Of a stretch of DNA of 64,000 nucleotides, positions 54,401-64,000 are shown piece by piece. Source of the DNA: Azolla caroliniana. Taxonomy: Eukaryota > Polypodiophyta. The notes beneath the pieces are model-generated. The model did no database searches. It saw nothing but the letters and a program-made list of their open reading frames with translations, and was not told the origin of the DNA. A program made the translations under genes and the position numbers. How positions within the stretch are numbered: position 1 is the first letter of the stretch; each line of letters starts with the position of its first letter. Where the stretch lies: contig JBHGNT010000009.1 in the NCBI GenBank assembly GCA_043228905.1, positions 21,948,001-22,012,000 of the forward strand, read 5' to 3'.

Positions 54401-54913
54401 TCAATGGTAAGTTTTTGTAAATTTGCTCCAATAAAATGTGTCCTCTGTTATACAAAGTATATAATTAATATATGTAACTTTTGTTTGTAGGTCTTGAATT
54501 GTCTTCTTAGACTCTCATGGCTTCAGTCACTCATGAATTTTCAATTTAAAAACTCCAACAATCATTATTTAATTGATTTCTTGTTTGCTTCATTGGAGGT
54601 GTTTCGAAGGGGTCATTGGAACTTTTATAGGTATGATAATAACCATATTGTAGTTGATAAAAGGATAACCTTGAAATTTAGAAAGTATGGGAAGTTCTAT
54701 ATCATTAATGTAACCAATAAGAAATTTGTTTACCTTTTAGAAAAAACAATGTCATGTTGATATATGTAAAGAATGCTATAGTGAAATATGACAAGCTTTC
54801 TAAATCATTATGTTCATAGGTTGGAAAATGAGCATCTCAACAATGTGGGCAAATATAGAGCCGTGAAGACTATTCCTCTCCCATTCCGAGATGAATTTGC
54901 CACAAGGATATAA
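48454..54913 (+). CDS. PHO1: PHO1-type phosphate exporter (SPX-EXS), 14 exons, intact
   Basis: Exons: 48454-48711, 50451-50763, 51051-51429, 51549-51597, 51722-51793, 51977-52106, 52576-52699, 52912-53161, 53431-53535, 53631-53675, 53765-53920, 54128-54406, 54491-54630, 54820-54913 (stop TAA). Phases agree at every junction; the product is 797 residues, usual for the family. SPX domain: [20 protein letters not shown] at the start, [19 protein letters not shown] in exon 2, [17 protein letters not shown] and [15 protein letters not shown] in exons 3-5. Membrane segments lie in exons 7-9 and the EXS domain in exons 11-14 ([59 protein letters not shown]). Intron 11 uses a GC-AG donor (CAA|GCAAGT). 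Intron 1 is 1.7 kb. PHO1 proteins export phosphate, in vascular plants for xylem loading, and SPX senses inositol polyphosphates. The ATG is chosen because family proteins begin MVKF. Confidence 0.93.
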
Positions 54914-57771
54914 GTGGACTTGTCTTCATACGTCTCTCCACCATCACACATTCAAATTGTCAATGTTTCGTTGGCTTATATATAAACATAACCCAATTTT
55001 GTCACTTAAACAAATATCTCGACAAGCCTTAATTGATCGACATTACAATGTCCGAGTCTATTTGATGTGGACAATGATTGTTCTCCAATATAGGAGGTAC
55101 TGGATCATCCCATCACGAGTAGTTTCCTACCAATGTAATGAAAAGTAATATATATAAATAAAGTGCAATTTGGATATTAAAGTACACAAAATCTATTTCA
55201 TAGCTATGTTTCCAATCAAGGGAAAAAAAGTTTTATTGTTTCATCCCAGAGGAGAGCAACTGTGTGGGAGAGTATGTTGAGGAAAATTTCATGTAGTGCT
55301 TGTTTTCTTGGGAGAAATAGACAAAGATAGATGCAACAATATAAGGATCATCACAAGTGAAGGAACAACATGAGTAGATCAACAATGAAGAAACACCAAC
55401 TAATGAAAGAGAAAAATATAGAGTGAGAGAAAGTAAACAAAATATGGATCTAGTTATTCAACATATTTTATATCAACTATTTACACCCATTTTTAGAGAG
55501 TGAGAAAATATGAGATTCCACGTATGCTATGCAGGTTCACATTGCCAACGTTACTTAAGGAGGTGCTTCATATCCAAATCCTATTATTATTGTGAAATGC
55601 CATGGTCCAGTCAAAGAAGCAATGAGCATGATGCCAAAGTGCAAGGTTCAGATCCTAAAATGACTCAATTGGTGTTTCCTATATAGGAAGGGGTTGAAAT
55701 ACACTCTAACATGCTAGTGTTAAAATGTGCATAGACTCAACCTTGTAGAATCAAAATAAAATTGATTGCCGATTTACAATTCAACATCATGTACAAATAA
55801 GATGACTACTTTGATGCAATGAAGTGACCTAAATCAACAACTAAGGTTTTGAACTAGAGAGTGATAATTGAGGTGCATCAAAGCTTTACAACATCTATTG
55901 AGGCGAAGGGCCAAGGCCAAATTAAGATAAATTGTATTATGTCAACACTTGACTGTTTATACCTGAAGATCTAATGCTTATAAACTAGAAAAAAAGATCC
56001 TCCTTGTAATGGATTATAACATGGACATTTAGAACAGATAGGAATCCAAGAAATAAATTCATGCATTAAGCTAAAATGATTGGACAATGAGAGTAGTGTC
56101 CTATTTTTATTCCTTGTCTCACTAATCTTTCCATACCTTCCTCAATGCTTTCAGTACTACCCCGCCTTGCTATGATATGTTATATGATGTCGGTCAAACT
56201 TAAGCTCATATTGAAGTTCATCTCACAAATGCATTGTAATGTAAATAGTAATGATAATTAAAATGAGATTAACCCAAATTGTAATAGCATAGAGAAAGTT
56301 CTAAAGTTGAAACAAATTCATACCATAGCAAGGCTATTATTGATAGATAGATAGAAATGAATAAGGAGGAATTCATATAAATGCACATAGAGAACACTTG
56401 TTCATGCAACCAAAGCTTTGGTGTAAGGTATAACAAAGTTACAAATGGACAAAGCCAATAAAATAAAAGTAATCAATGGTTTCAAAAGGTTTAAAACAAA
56501 CAATAATTGTGTTATTTCACACATATATTTATTTATTTATGTGTTTGTGTGTGTGACATGCATATACATAAGAACATTATATGGTTTCAAATAAGAATCT
56601 TAAAAGGAATGGCCAACTCTTTAGACATGTAGTAACCATAGATCAAAGATTCAATTCAACTATAAAGCTATAAAATGGGAACAATGTATTTGCGACATAC
56701 TTGGAGAGAAAGTTAGTGAGCTAAGGCAAAGTGATAATGAGTGCAACCTTCATGAAATCAAACATATGGAGCATGATCATCACCTGTGTGTATGAAAAAA
56801 GTGATTATAATTGAGAACCAAAATGAAAAGAAAACATTATAAAATGAAGTGATGGTAATCACATTACCAATGTCAAAGAATATCAAAATAACCACAGTCC
56901 ACAACGTCGGAGAAGCAAAATAAAACAATGGATTTAATGTAGCTTTGACAATGGCGTGGTATAAAAGTAACCAATAGCAACCAATGATGAATCTAACTAA
57001 CGTGAAATAAATCAATCAACATATGTGTGTATACAATCTTGCGTGAAAGGAAGCTTAAATGAGATAATGAGGAATTTATCATGTTACAATTGTTGGCCGC
57101 CCCACAAGTTGTAGCACATGTTGACAACCCACGTATGACTATATAGGGACCAAGTACAAAACTACAAAGCAATTATAAGTATTACGCTATATAATAGTTA
57201 GTATTAAGAGAGATGTAAACAAGTGCTTGATGCAACTGACATGCTTTAATGACCATGTGCATAAACGACACTGTCAATAAAATTGTTTGCCCCTTTCAGG
57301 CTTCCCTCAAAAGGAGACAAATACAATGTGAACAGAATGATTCTTAGGCTAATGTTAAGTCCACCTCTCCACCTCTCTCTAGTTGACACTATGGAGGTTA
57401 GCTAGCTAAATTAGTAAGACTCTCAACCCACTTAGCTAATGTATTGTGTATTGCTATTAACAAAGTCGTCCCTTAATCATTTGTTTAAACCCCCAGAAAC
57501 TACCATCATATTGTGTAGTAATCACTATTAATTGAATTGACTATTCTTTTGATGCAACTTTATCATATGTCATGAACAACATTGCTCTTGTTCCCATAAG
57601 TCATTAAGTACTTCATTTCACAACAAAGTCCAACCTATGTGAGTCTAAAACTCCGTTTCTAGGCTATTCATTGTTGATTGAAAACCACCAATGATGTTAC
57701 ATAAATAAATACAAATACGCTTGACGTGACCATTTGAGTTTTGACAAGAACTATTCAAACACTTGGTGACC
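54914..57771. other. Intergenic DNA downstream of PHO1
   Basis: The first part is the PHO1 3' UTR and flank. No other gene is convincing. A hydrophobic exon-like frame on the minus strand (57003-56850, FYFASPTLWTVVILIFFDI with an AG before and GT after) is noted but not assigned. Confidence 0.5.
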
Positions 57772-59431
57772 ATGGAAGAAGAAGCAGAAGTTATGCAACT
57801 AGCCTCCCAAAAACCTATTAGGGTCATTGCCAGGTTAGACAAGAAGATTTTCCTAGATCCTAACCCTTTTTTGGCAGACCATGCACTACAACTAAGGGCA
57901 TTTCAAAGTACGCCGGTGGAACACCTTAATGGGGTTTTGTGAGATGTGGAAGATTAGCTAAAGAAATTCAGAACTATGAAAAGGAGTTTGGTGATTTTCT
58001 TCTCCTCTTTGATGGAAGACATGTATTGGAGGTCTCCGATACAAGAACAATCATTTGTTTGGAAGAAGATATGGTCTGGTCTACAATATCTTCTCTAGTA
58101 GTTTGGGTATTGTGGAAGGCTAGATGTAAATGTGTATTTTAGAAAATAAAACAGAATGCAGTTGAGTTAGTCAAAGAGGTATGGTTAATGCTCTTACACA
58201 CTTTAAGAGGTCAATATGATGCAATAGCTAGTGAGCCTGAGGTTGTGATTCGTAAACAACAACAGTTTCGCGAAATTTGGCAAAACGTTGAGGTCTTCAC
58301 CTCTTTTGGAGAAAGAATAAAGTGGAGATATGCTCCACCAAGATGGCTTCCCCCCCCCCCCCCCCCCCCAATCTTGGAACAACCCTACATGAGGGCTTTT
58401 GATACTTGACATGCTGGTTGATGTGGATATGAGGGTTGTAATATATTGTATGAATTCGTTGTAGCCTTTCGGCATCTTTCCATTAATACCAAGGTGAACC
58501 TTCTTTAAAAAAAATTTTTTTTAAAAAACACCTTAATTGGGACCTGGTTGATATTGCATGGCGGTTGGCTAGAAGTTCATTGGCAAATGAACAAGAAAGT
58601 AGGACTCTTCCTTTTTTCCAGTATTTTGTGGCCTACGAGAGACACTTCTTGTTGCAATGCCATTGCGTAAGTCCTACTGCACATAAGTATTGGAAGTCAG
58701 GTGCAATACCGCCTCAATATTTGGCAGCTTACTAGAAAAGTTTATGGACTTTACCATGTCTGCGGAGAGCCATTTCTTTTAAGTGGTTATTACTTCATTA
58801 TGCTTTACCTATAGGTTTTCATCTAAAAGGACATGTTGATGATCGTCATTGTGTGTGTTGCCAATACAGGAGGAGACTTTGAAACATTTGTTCTGGACTT
58901 GTATTGCAGCTCGAAAATATTGGGGAAGAATAGTAAGGATGTTTTCTTGTAAATATAGAGGAGCGATTTTTACATGGGAAGCTGTTTTTTGGGGGTCTTT
59001 GGATGTCCAAGTATCCATGTACGAAGGGGAGCAATGTGCGGAAGCATTGCACGTGTCGGAGAATAGAATTGAAGCAGTTCTCCCAAACATTTTGGGTGAT
59101 AAATATTTTAAAAAGTCTTTTGTTTGGAATATTGCTTCGATTAATGCTTTATGGGTGTGGTGGAAGTGTCGGTGCAGCAAGAAATATGAAGGTATCGAGT
59201 ATAATGTGGTGGATATGATAAGGATGTTCTAGGACAACTTAGTACACACAATTAAGGGAGAGTATGATAATATTAAAGGACCAGTAGAAAAGGTGCATAA
59301 GAAAAGAAGACAAATTCGTCAAATATGGTGGCCAATACCTCTATGGTTGGATGGGACACATGGAAACCGTTGAAATTATGTGCCACCACGATGGTTGTTT
59401 CCTCCGCCTAGTCCTTTCTTATTTCAGTCTT
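57772..59431 (+). mobile_element. LINE fragment (ORF2 C-terminal part), split by a second LINE
   Basis: A frame from ATG 57772 (MEEEAEVMQLASQ…) is interrupted at 57930 and continues in frame from 58538 (WDLVDIAWRLARSSLANEQE). Then comes the thumb/zf-RVT region: SLWTLPCLRRAISFKWLLLHYALPIGF, HVDDRHCVCC, ETLKHLFWTCIAARKYW. The C-terminus has KGEYDNIKGP and NYVPPRWLFPPPSP. There is a stop at about 58733 and a frameshift near 58850. No RT core is present, so the element is 5'-truncated. Confidence 0.75.
57931..58526 (+). mobile_element. Nested 5'-truncated LINE with 11-bp target duplication
   Basis: AACACCTTAAT occurs at 57920-57930 and again at 58527-58537, and removing the 596 bp between restores the reading frame of the host LINE. 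Its ORF end is VVWVLWKARCKCVF (a TAG follows), LRGQYDAIASEP, KWRYAPPRWLPPPP. The poly-Pro is coded by a run of about 20 C at 58351-58369. The 3' end is A-rich (TTTAAAAAAAATTTTTTTTAAAAAA). Same family as the host and as 41630-42099. Confidence 0.85.
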
Positions 59432-59499
59432 AAGTTGGGATGGAATATACTTCCATCACATAAGAACACAACTTTTTGATATGGTTCAATGTGTAATTG

Positions 59500-60030
59500 A
59501 TGGACTATAAGGTATCGTTGTTGGGCTCTTAGACAAATGTTGATGGTGGATGAAGCATTCTTAATACTAGAGACTGAATAGTGAGGGGGTTTATGGATCG
59601 TCTTTGCTTGGGGAAGTCATCTGTATACTTGAAACATAATAATTCTATTCTTTGTTGGAGAAGGATGTTGCTATGGGAGGAAGACGCGTTGCTATGGTGT
59701 GATAGGGAGGTTATTTATATATTTCTATTACAACATAATTTGTAGTGTTTGATATTTTTTGGGAGGTTTTGTTAGGTACCTAATGGACTATGAAGTAGTG
59801 ACGTTGGATAGTTACCATGGACAGATATTGATGGTGGATGAAGTAGTTATTATCACTATTAGAATGGACAATGAGTGGATGTTGCTATGGGAGGACGAAG
59901 CATTTCTATGGAGTGACATGGAGGTTTAGTTTAAATATTTTTATTATAACTTACTTCATATTGGTTCATAGATTTTCTTCTGTAGTTGATGGAGGGTGTT
60001 GGATGAAGCATTTACTATAACTATTCAATA
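59500..60030 (+). repeat. Diverged direct repeats (type 1)
   Basis: Blocks such as TTGATGGTGGATGAAG (59540, 59828), ATGTTGCTATGGGAGGA (59665, 59877) and ATTTCTATTACAAC/TTTTTATTATAAC recur about 210-290 bp apart with many changes. They lie 3' of the LINE fragment and have no recognised coding. Confidence 0.6.
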
Positions 60031-60041
60031 GTGGGGTTCAT

Positions 60042-60626
60042 TTACTTTTCAAATTTGGGGAGTGATTTTCTCATTTTTCTGGGGAGGATGAGTGGAGACA
60101 AACTATCAAAAGGTGTTGTATTAGGAGGTATACATTTGGTAGTAAGTCTTATGTGTTGCTGACTATGAGCAGGTTGAATGTGGAAAATAGAAGAGTGTCT
60201 CAAGATGTAGCTATTTGGTGTAAGTTGAATATGGAGAATAGAAGAGTGGTTTGGCTTTGCTTGGGAAAGCCATCCTTATGGTAAAAAAATTTTGCTTTGT
60301 GCTTGTGACAAAGATGGATGATGTTAAAGGATGTTGAAGCAGTTCTAGGGAGTGATAGGGAGGATAGATTCTGTTTCATTTACTTTTTCAAATTTGGGGA
60401 GTGGTTTTCTCATTTTTCTAGGGAGGATGAGTGGAGACAAATTGTCAAAAGGTGTTGTATTAGGATGTATACATTTGGTAGTAGGTTGTATGTGTTGCTA
60501 ACTATGAGCAGGTTGAATGTGGAAAATAGAAGACTATCTCAAGATGCAACTACTTTGTGTACGTTGAAAGTGGAAAATAGAAGAGTGGTTTGGGTTTGCT
60601 TAGGGATGCCATCCTTATGGGAAAAT
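60042..60626 (+). repeat. Direct repeat of about 245 bp, two copies 330 bp apart
   Basis: Copy 1 is about 60042-60281 and copy 2 about 60370-60621. Both hold TTCAAATTTGGGGAGTG, TTTTCTCATTTTTCT, GGGAGGATGAGTGGAGACAAA, AAAAGGTGTTGTATTAGGA, ACTATGAGCAGGTTGAATGT and GCCATCCTTATGG, with roughly 90% agreement by eye. Copy 2 sits in a 120-codon frame whose end overlaps the tRNase Z-like fragment. Confidence 0.8.
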
Positions 60627-60639
60627 CTTTTTACTTTGT

Positions 60640-60853
60640 GGTTGGAAGCTTGTTTACTTAGGAGATACAAGACCTTGTGAAGCAATTGTTAAAGCTTTGA
60701 TTGGAGCTACAGTTTTAATACACGAGGCAACTTTTGATTATAGCATGCTTGTTGAAACGATCACGAAAAATCATAGTACGACAAAAGAAACAATAGAAGT
60801 TGCAAAATATGTTGGAGTGTATTGAGTCATTCTCACACATTTCAGTCAACGTT
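60640..60853 (+). pseudogene. tRNase Z-like gene fragment (C-terminal part)
   Basis: In frame from 60640: GWKLVYLGDTRPCEAIVKAL, then VLIHEATFDYSMLVETITKN, HSTTKETIEVAKYVGVY, a TGA (60823-60825), and VILTHFSQR. These match the C-terminal half of long-form tRNase Z: SGDTRPC, LIHEATF, NHSTTKEAI and ILTHFSQRY, which hold metal-binding Asp and His residues. The enzyme removes 3' trailers from pre-tRNA. The match begins and ends abruptly, no flanking exons are seen, and one residue position is a stop. It is a pseudogene fragment, perhaps captured by a transposon. Confidence 0.8.
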
Positions 60854-60854
60854 G

Positions 60855-61450
60855 TCGTGAAGATCCATCACTACATGTAAAAGTATAATGATAAAAATGT
60901 AGCTTCTAAGGAAATGACGTGGCTCACAATCTCACGGATCCGTCCGGGCGCCACCTCGCAATCTTGCCGGATCCGTCCGGTCGTTGTCCGGTTCCGGTCG
61001 GCCAAAAGCTTTACAAGTAGTTTAGCCACACCCATTCATCCGATTAGTTTAGCTCAAGTCACCTTAAACATTCTATGATCCATTCATAGACACAAAGTAA
61101 CAAATTTTGGCCCTGCTTATATACTCTAGGGTCCTTATTTGTCCTATCTATGTGGGATATCTTGTAGTTTTGTTTTTTGGCTTCTTCTTCGCAAACTTTA
61201 TACCCACATAACTTTCCACTTAGTTGTCCATTTCTTATGTGGTAAAGTGTATTTGAAAGCTCTTGAAGACCTCTATCTTTTTGTAACAAGATATTAAACT
61301 AGTATAAAATAGTATCCTCACTATTATTTTTTTATGTTGTGTGTGAAGAACCACACTCGATTTTGTACATTCTTCGCAATTTTCACACTGTTGCCGAAAA
61401 TCTTCCCGACATCCACCTCGACCAAACCACACGTCCTCTAGTACGTGCCA
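60855..61450 (-). repeat. LTR-like region of a reverse-strand retroelement
   Basis: On the minus strand there is a promoter-like GTATATAAGCAGGGCC (about 61112-61128), and the sequence ends …CATTATACTTTTACA at about 60878. It is then followed by TGTAGTGATGGATCTTCACGAC (60877-60856). Nearly the same 22-bp sequence, starting CGTAGTGA, precedes the gag frames at 63574-63596 and 63803-63825, so it looks like the leader or primer-site region of the same family. The far LTR end is not defined. Confidence 0.5.
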
Positions 61451-61959
61451 AGAAGAGAGAGTGAGAGATTTCGGCTACGGTGATTAATATGATTCCTCCA
61501 TTTTGAGCATGAACCATTGTCACTACCCAATCCACCATATCATTCGCTCATTCTTTGCTTTACCATGAGCAGTTCTCATGGCCCCTTGTTCTCCTTTCGA
61601 ACATAACTCTTTAGGCTTTATGCATGTTCCACCTTTGTCTCGATCGCCTCCTTGCTCAGGGCACTTTGACGCATCAAGCATTTTTGTTTTCTGTCTTCCT
61701 CCACAAGTCTTTATTTGAATAATGTTATCAAATACCCCATGTAGTATCTTTAAGTGCATGTCCACTTCGAGATTCTTACGCGACCATGCTCTATGTTTCT
61801 CACTTTATCCAGTTTCATGATACAATCTCATGTTAGAGTTGAAAATCTTCACACTAGTGTCTTTGCAAGATCTTTTGATCACCTTCTTCGGATCTTGATG
61901 GCTCGCTTGGCCATCGTCATCCCTTGTCATACTTTGCTCAGACTCTTTGTTGTACGCAT

Positions 61960-63546
61960 CAGCTTTTGTCTCTATGCTTTGCTTGACCTCTTGCTTGACA
62001 CCTTTGTCTTGATGTCATCACTCACATCAGATTTGAAATCCCCCTTGTTGCCACCTTCTGTTTCTTGGGGCTTCTATTGGTTCTCGGACGCAATTACCCA
62101 AGTCTTTGGAACTAGTGTGGGGAAAGTCTTGTCACTACCATCATTCACCATCAACTCGTCCATATCTATCTTCGCCTCGATGTTGTGCACACCGTCTTAG
62201 TCCTTCCCCTTACTACCAGCTTCCATCTCTTGGGTCTCACGTTGGCTTTCTGCAACTGCCCAAGTCTCTGGAACATGTGTGAAGGCATCCTCAACACGAC
62301 CATCTGCCATTAATTCGTCCATAGCCACCTCTGACTCGATGTCATTTTTCGTGGCTATCTCTTCAATCTCATGGGCCTCGTACCCATTGACCCTCTTGAT
62401 CGAGCAAGCTTCGATTATGCTTCTCTCTTCGTCGGTTGTATTCTTTTCGACCTTCAGCTCCTCGCCGACACCTTCCGTCTCTTGTGTCTCACGTTGGTTC
62501 TTTGACGCAACTGCCCAAGTCTTTGGAACATGTGTGGAGAAAATCTGGTCGTGATCATTGTCAACGCTTATTGTCTTGTTCATAGCCACCTCCTCGATGT
62601 TGATTTTAGTGGCTAGATCCTTCATCATGTCGATCTCACACTCTTTATCTCCCTTAATGCAAGTTGCGATTAGGCTTGCTCTTTCATCATCCGATGTTTC
62701 GAACACGATGAGCATCCTGAAACATTTTTCCTCCTTTGAAGTGGCCTTCGCCGTCCTCAAGTCCTCATCAATCTTCTTTTCGTGTAGGATGCATTGTTTA
62801 GGCAGATCGACTTCTTTAGATGGTCTTGATTTTTCTACGCTTGGTCTTACCAAGTCAATATCATCAAGCCATTGACGACGCTTGTCAAGCTTGTTGCATG
62901 CTCGCTTCACTGCAATCTAGTCTATCACAAGTCCGTTCGCTTGGGTATCATCTTCAAGGAGAATCCCCAATTCTCGTTTATCCTTCATGTCCACTGCTTT
63001 CAAGAAGTACAAAGTCTTTTCCTCCTCAAGCAGCACTTCGTCCGTGTTGGGGAGACGACCAAACATTTGGTCGAACTCGTCGTACACCCTCAAAGCGCTC
63101 ATCCTCTTATTCTTCTTTTCTATCCACTTCATCAAGACATGTCGAGTCATCCTCGACAAATCTTTCGTCACTAACTCCGCTAATATTGCTTTCTCGAACT
63201 CGGACCATGTTGTCTTGCCTTCTTGAAGCTCGATGACGCGTCTTTGGATGTTGTTGGCGACCACTCTCTTGAAACTTGTAATTTGACACACTTCGGACAC
63301 GTCCCTTTGATTCATCTCCCTTTTGTATGCATCAAGGAACTTCGTAATGTTCCTCCCATCAAATTGACCCTCGAGCTCTACGACACGGTCGACGGCCTTC
63401 TCCACGCTCGCACCGTTGTCCTGAGATATCATCATTTGTTCGATAATTAGCATCATCCTTTCAAACTCTACCGCTTGAGTGCTTGAGGAATCCATCTCCA
63501 CGTATCGGTCGATCCTCGGCTTGATCCTTCCTACCGCCTCTTTCAC
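61960..63546 (-). pseudogene. Gag-like gene of a reverse-strand retroelement, with stops
   Basis: One frame from 63546 to 62197 with a TAG at 62917-62919, continuing with more stops to about 61960. The N-terminal 200 residues are gag-like: VVELEGQFDGRNITKFLDAYK, ITSFKRVVANNIQRRVIELQ, TTWSEFEKAILAEL, LYFLKAVDMKDKREL. The rest is acidic and holds three diverged copies of a block ending in HVPKTWAVASKNQRETQETE, HVPETWAVAESQRETQEME and LVPKTWVIASENQ. No zinc knuckle is seen, and no pol follows on this side before the LTR-like region at 60855-61450, so the element looks like a gag-only, non-autonomous derivative. Confidence 0.65.
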
Positions 63547-63870
63547 GTCGGGTTCATCACTTAATTATGTCGTGAAGATCTGTCACTACGTCCGGATCAT
63601 GAGGCAGAACCACCGGGGTCCTAGACCAGAAGGATTTGAATTGTTGTCCCAAGATCTCATCATTTGTTCTACGATTAGCATCATCCTTTCGAACTCTCCC
63701 GCTTGATTGCTTGAGGACGCCATCTCCAAGTATTGGTTGATCCTCGGCTTGATCCTTCCTACTGCATCTTTCACGTTGGGTTCACCACTTAATTATATCG
63801 TGAAGATCCATCACTACGTGCAGATCGTGAGGCGGAACCACCGGGGTTCCGGACCGGAAGGATTCAAAGT
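63421..63870 (-). repeat. Tandem duplication (about 230 bp) of gag start and leader
   Basis: 63421-63640 and 63655-63870 are similar throughout: the gag start (MKEAVGRIKPRIDRY… and MKDAVGRIKPRINQY…), then the leader with CGTAGTGA…GATCTTCACGA, then a CCCCGGTGGTTC block. The outer copy has only the first about 40 gag codons before it runs into the inner leader. Unequal exchange is the simple explanation. Confidence 0.8.
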
Positions 63871-64000
63871 TTGCACTAGCTTTAGCGAGAAAGTATTTAA
63901 GCTAGATTGAGAGAGATTGATATGAGGAAAGAGAGATATTGAGATAAAGATTGAACTTTGAACTTTTCGATTTAAGAGAGAAGATACATCAACAAAAGTA

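Noticed and set aside
56758-57015. Hydrophobic minus-strand frame with possible splice sites (membrane protein exon)
   Set aside because: One exon-like piece only; no neighbouring exon could be joined with certainty and no family recognised.

Overview
This window is nuclear DNA of a land plant. Two things support that: a complete 14-exon PHO1-type (SPX-EXS) phosphate exporter gene, and dense nested plant-type Ty1/copia, Ty3/gypsy and LINE elements. A short relic resembling plastid ndhD also fits. The short, AT-rich PHO1 introns and an unusual LINE with an RRM-type ORF1 hint at a seed-free lineage (lycophyte, fern or bryophyte), but that is a weak inference. All gene names come from motif recognition by eye; no database search was possible.

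Layout, left half (1-31.6 kb): a nest of transposons. The end of a copia element (1-6162) carries a 4.6 kb LINE inserted in its 3' LTR. This copia itself sits in the RNase H tail of a second copia, whose 3' LTR (6276-6534 and 18414-18592) is split by an 11,875-bp DNA transposon at 6535-18409. After that come a decayed coiled-coil gene, an LTR fragment, a reverse-strand copia carrying a 419-bp solo LTR, a complete but broken copia (23757-29431, TSD AGTCG), and a reverse-strand gypsy integrase/RNase H relic split by a 1.1-kb LTR-type insert.

The 11.9-kb DNA transposon is the most interesting object. It has 25-bp terminal inverted repeats (24/25 matching) and a 4-bp target duplication (TGAT). 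It carries three genes: a spliced 618-codon RING-like gene, a HAD/FCP1-like gene with an altered catalytic motif, and on the minus strand a two-exon gene of about 863 codons that looks like a DDE-type transposase with an N-terminal HTH. The largest intron of each spliced gene (about 1.7 and 1.5 kb) is almost entirely an array of the perfect palindrome TAGCTAATTAGCTA at about 20-bp spacing. The same motif lies just inside both termini.

Right half (31.6-64 kb): a young chromodomain-type gypsy element (32137-37910) whose LTRs contain heat-shock-element-like GAA/TTC arrays; AT-rich intergenic DNA with the ndhD-like relic and a 5'-truncated LINE; a decayed copia tail; the PHO1 homologue (48454-54913); a LINE inserted into a related LINE (57.7-59.4 kb); diverged direct repeats ending in a tRNase Z-like pseudogene fragment; and the LTR and gag region of a reverse-strand retroelement that runs off the right edge. 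The only gene with a clear host function and an intact reading frame is PHO1.
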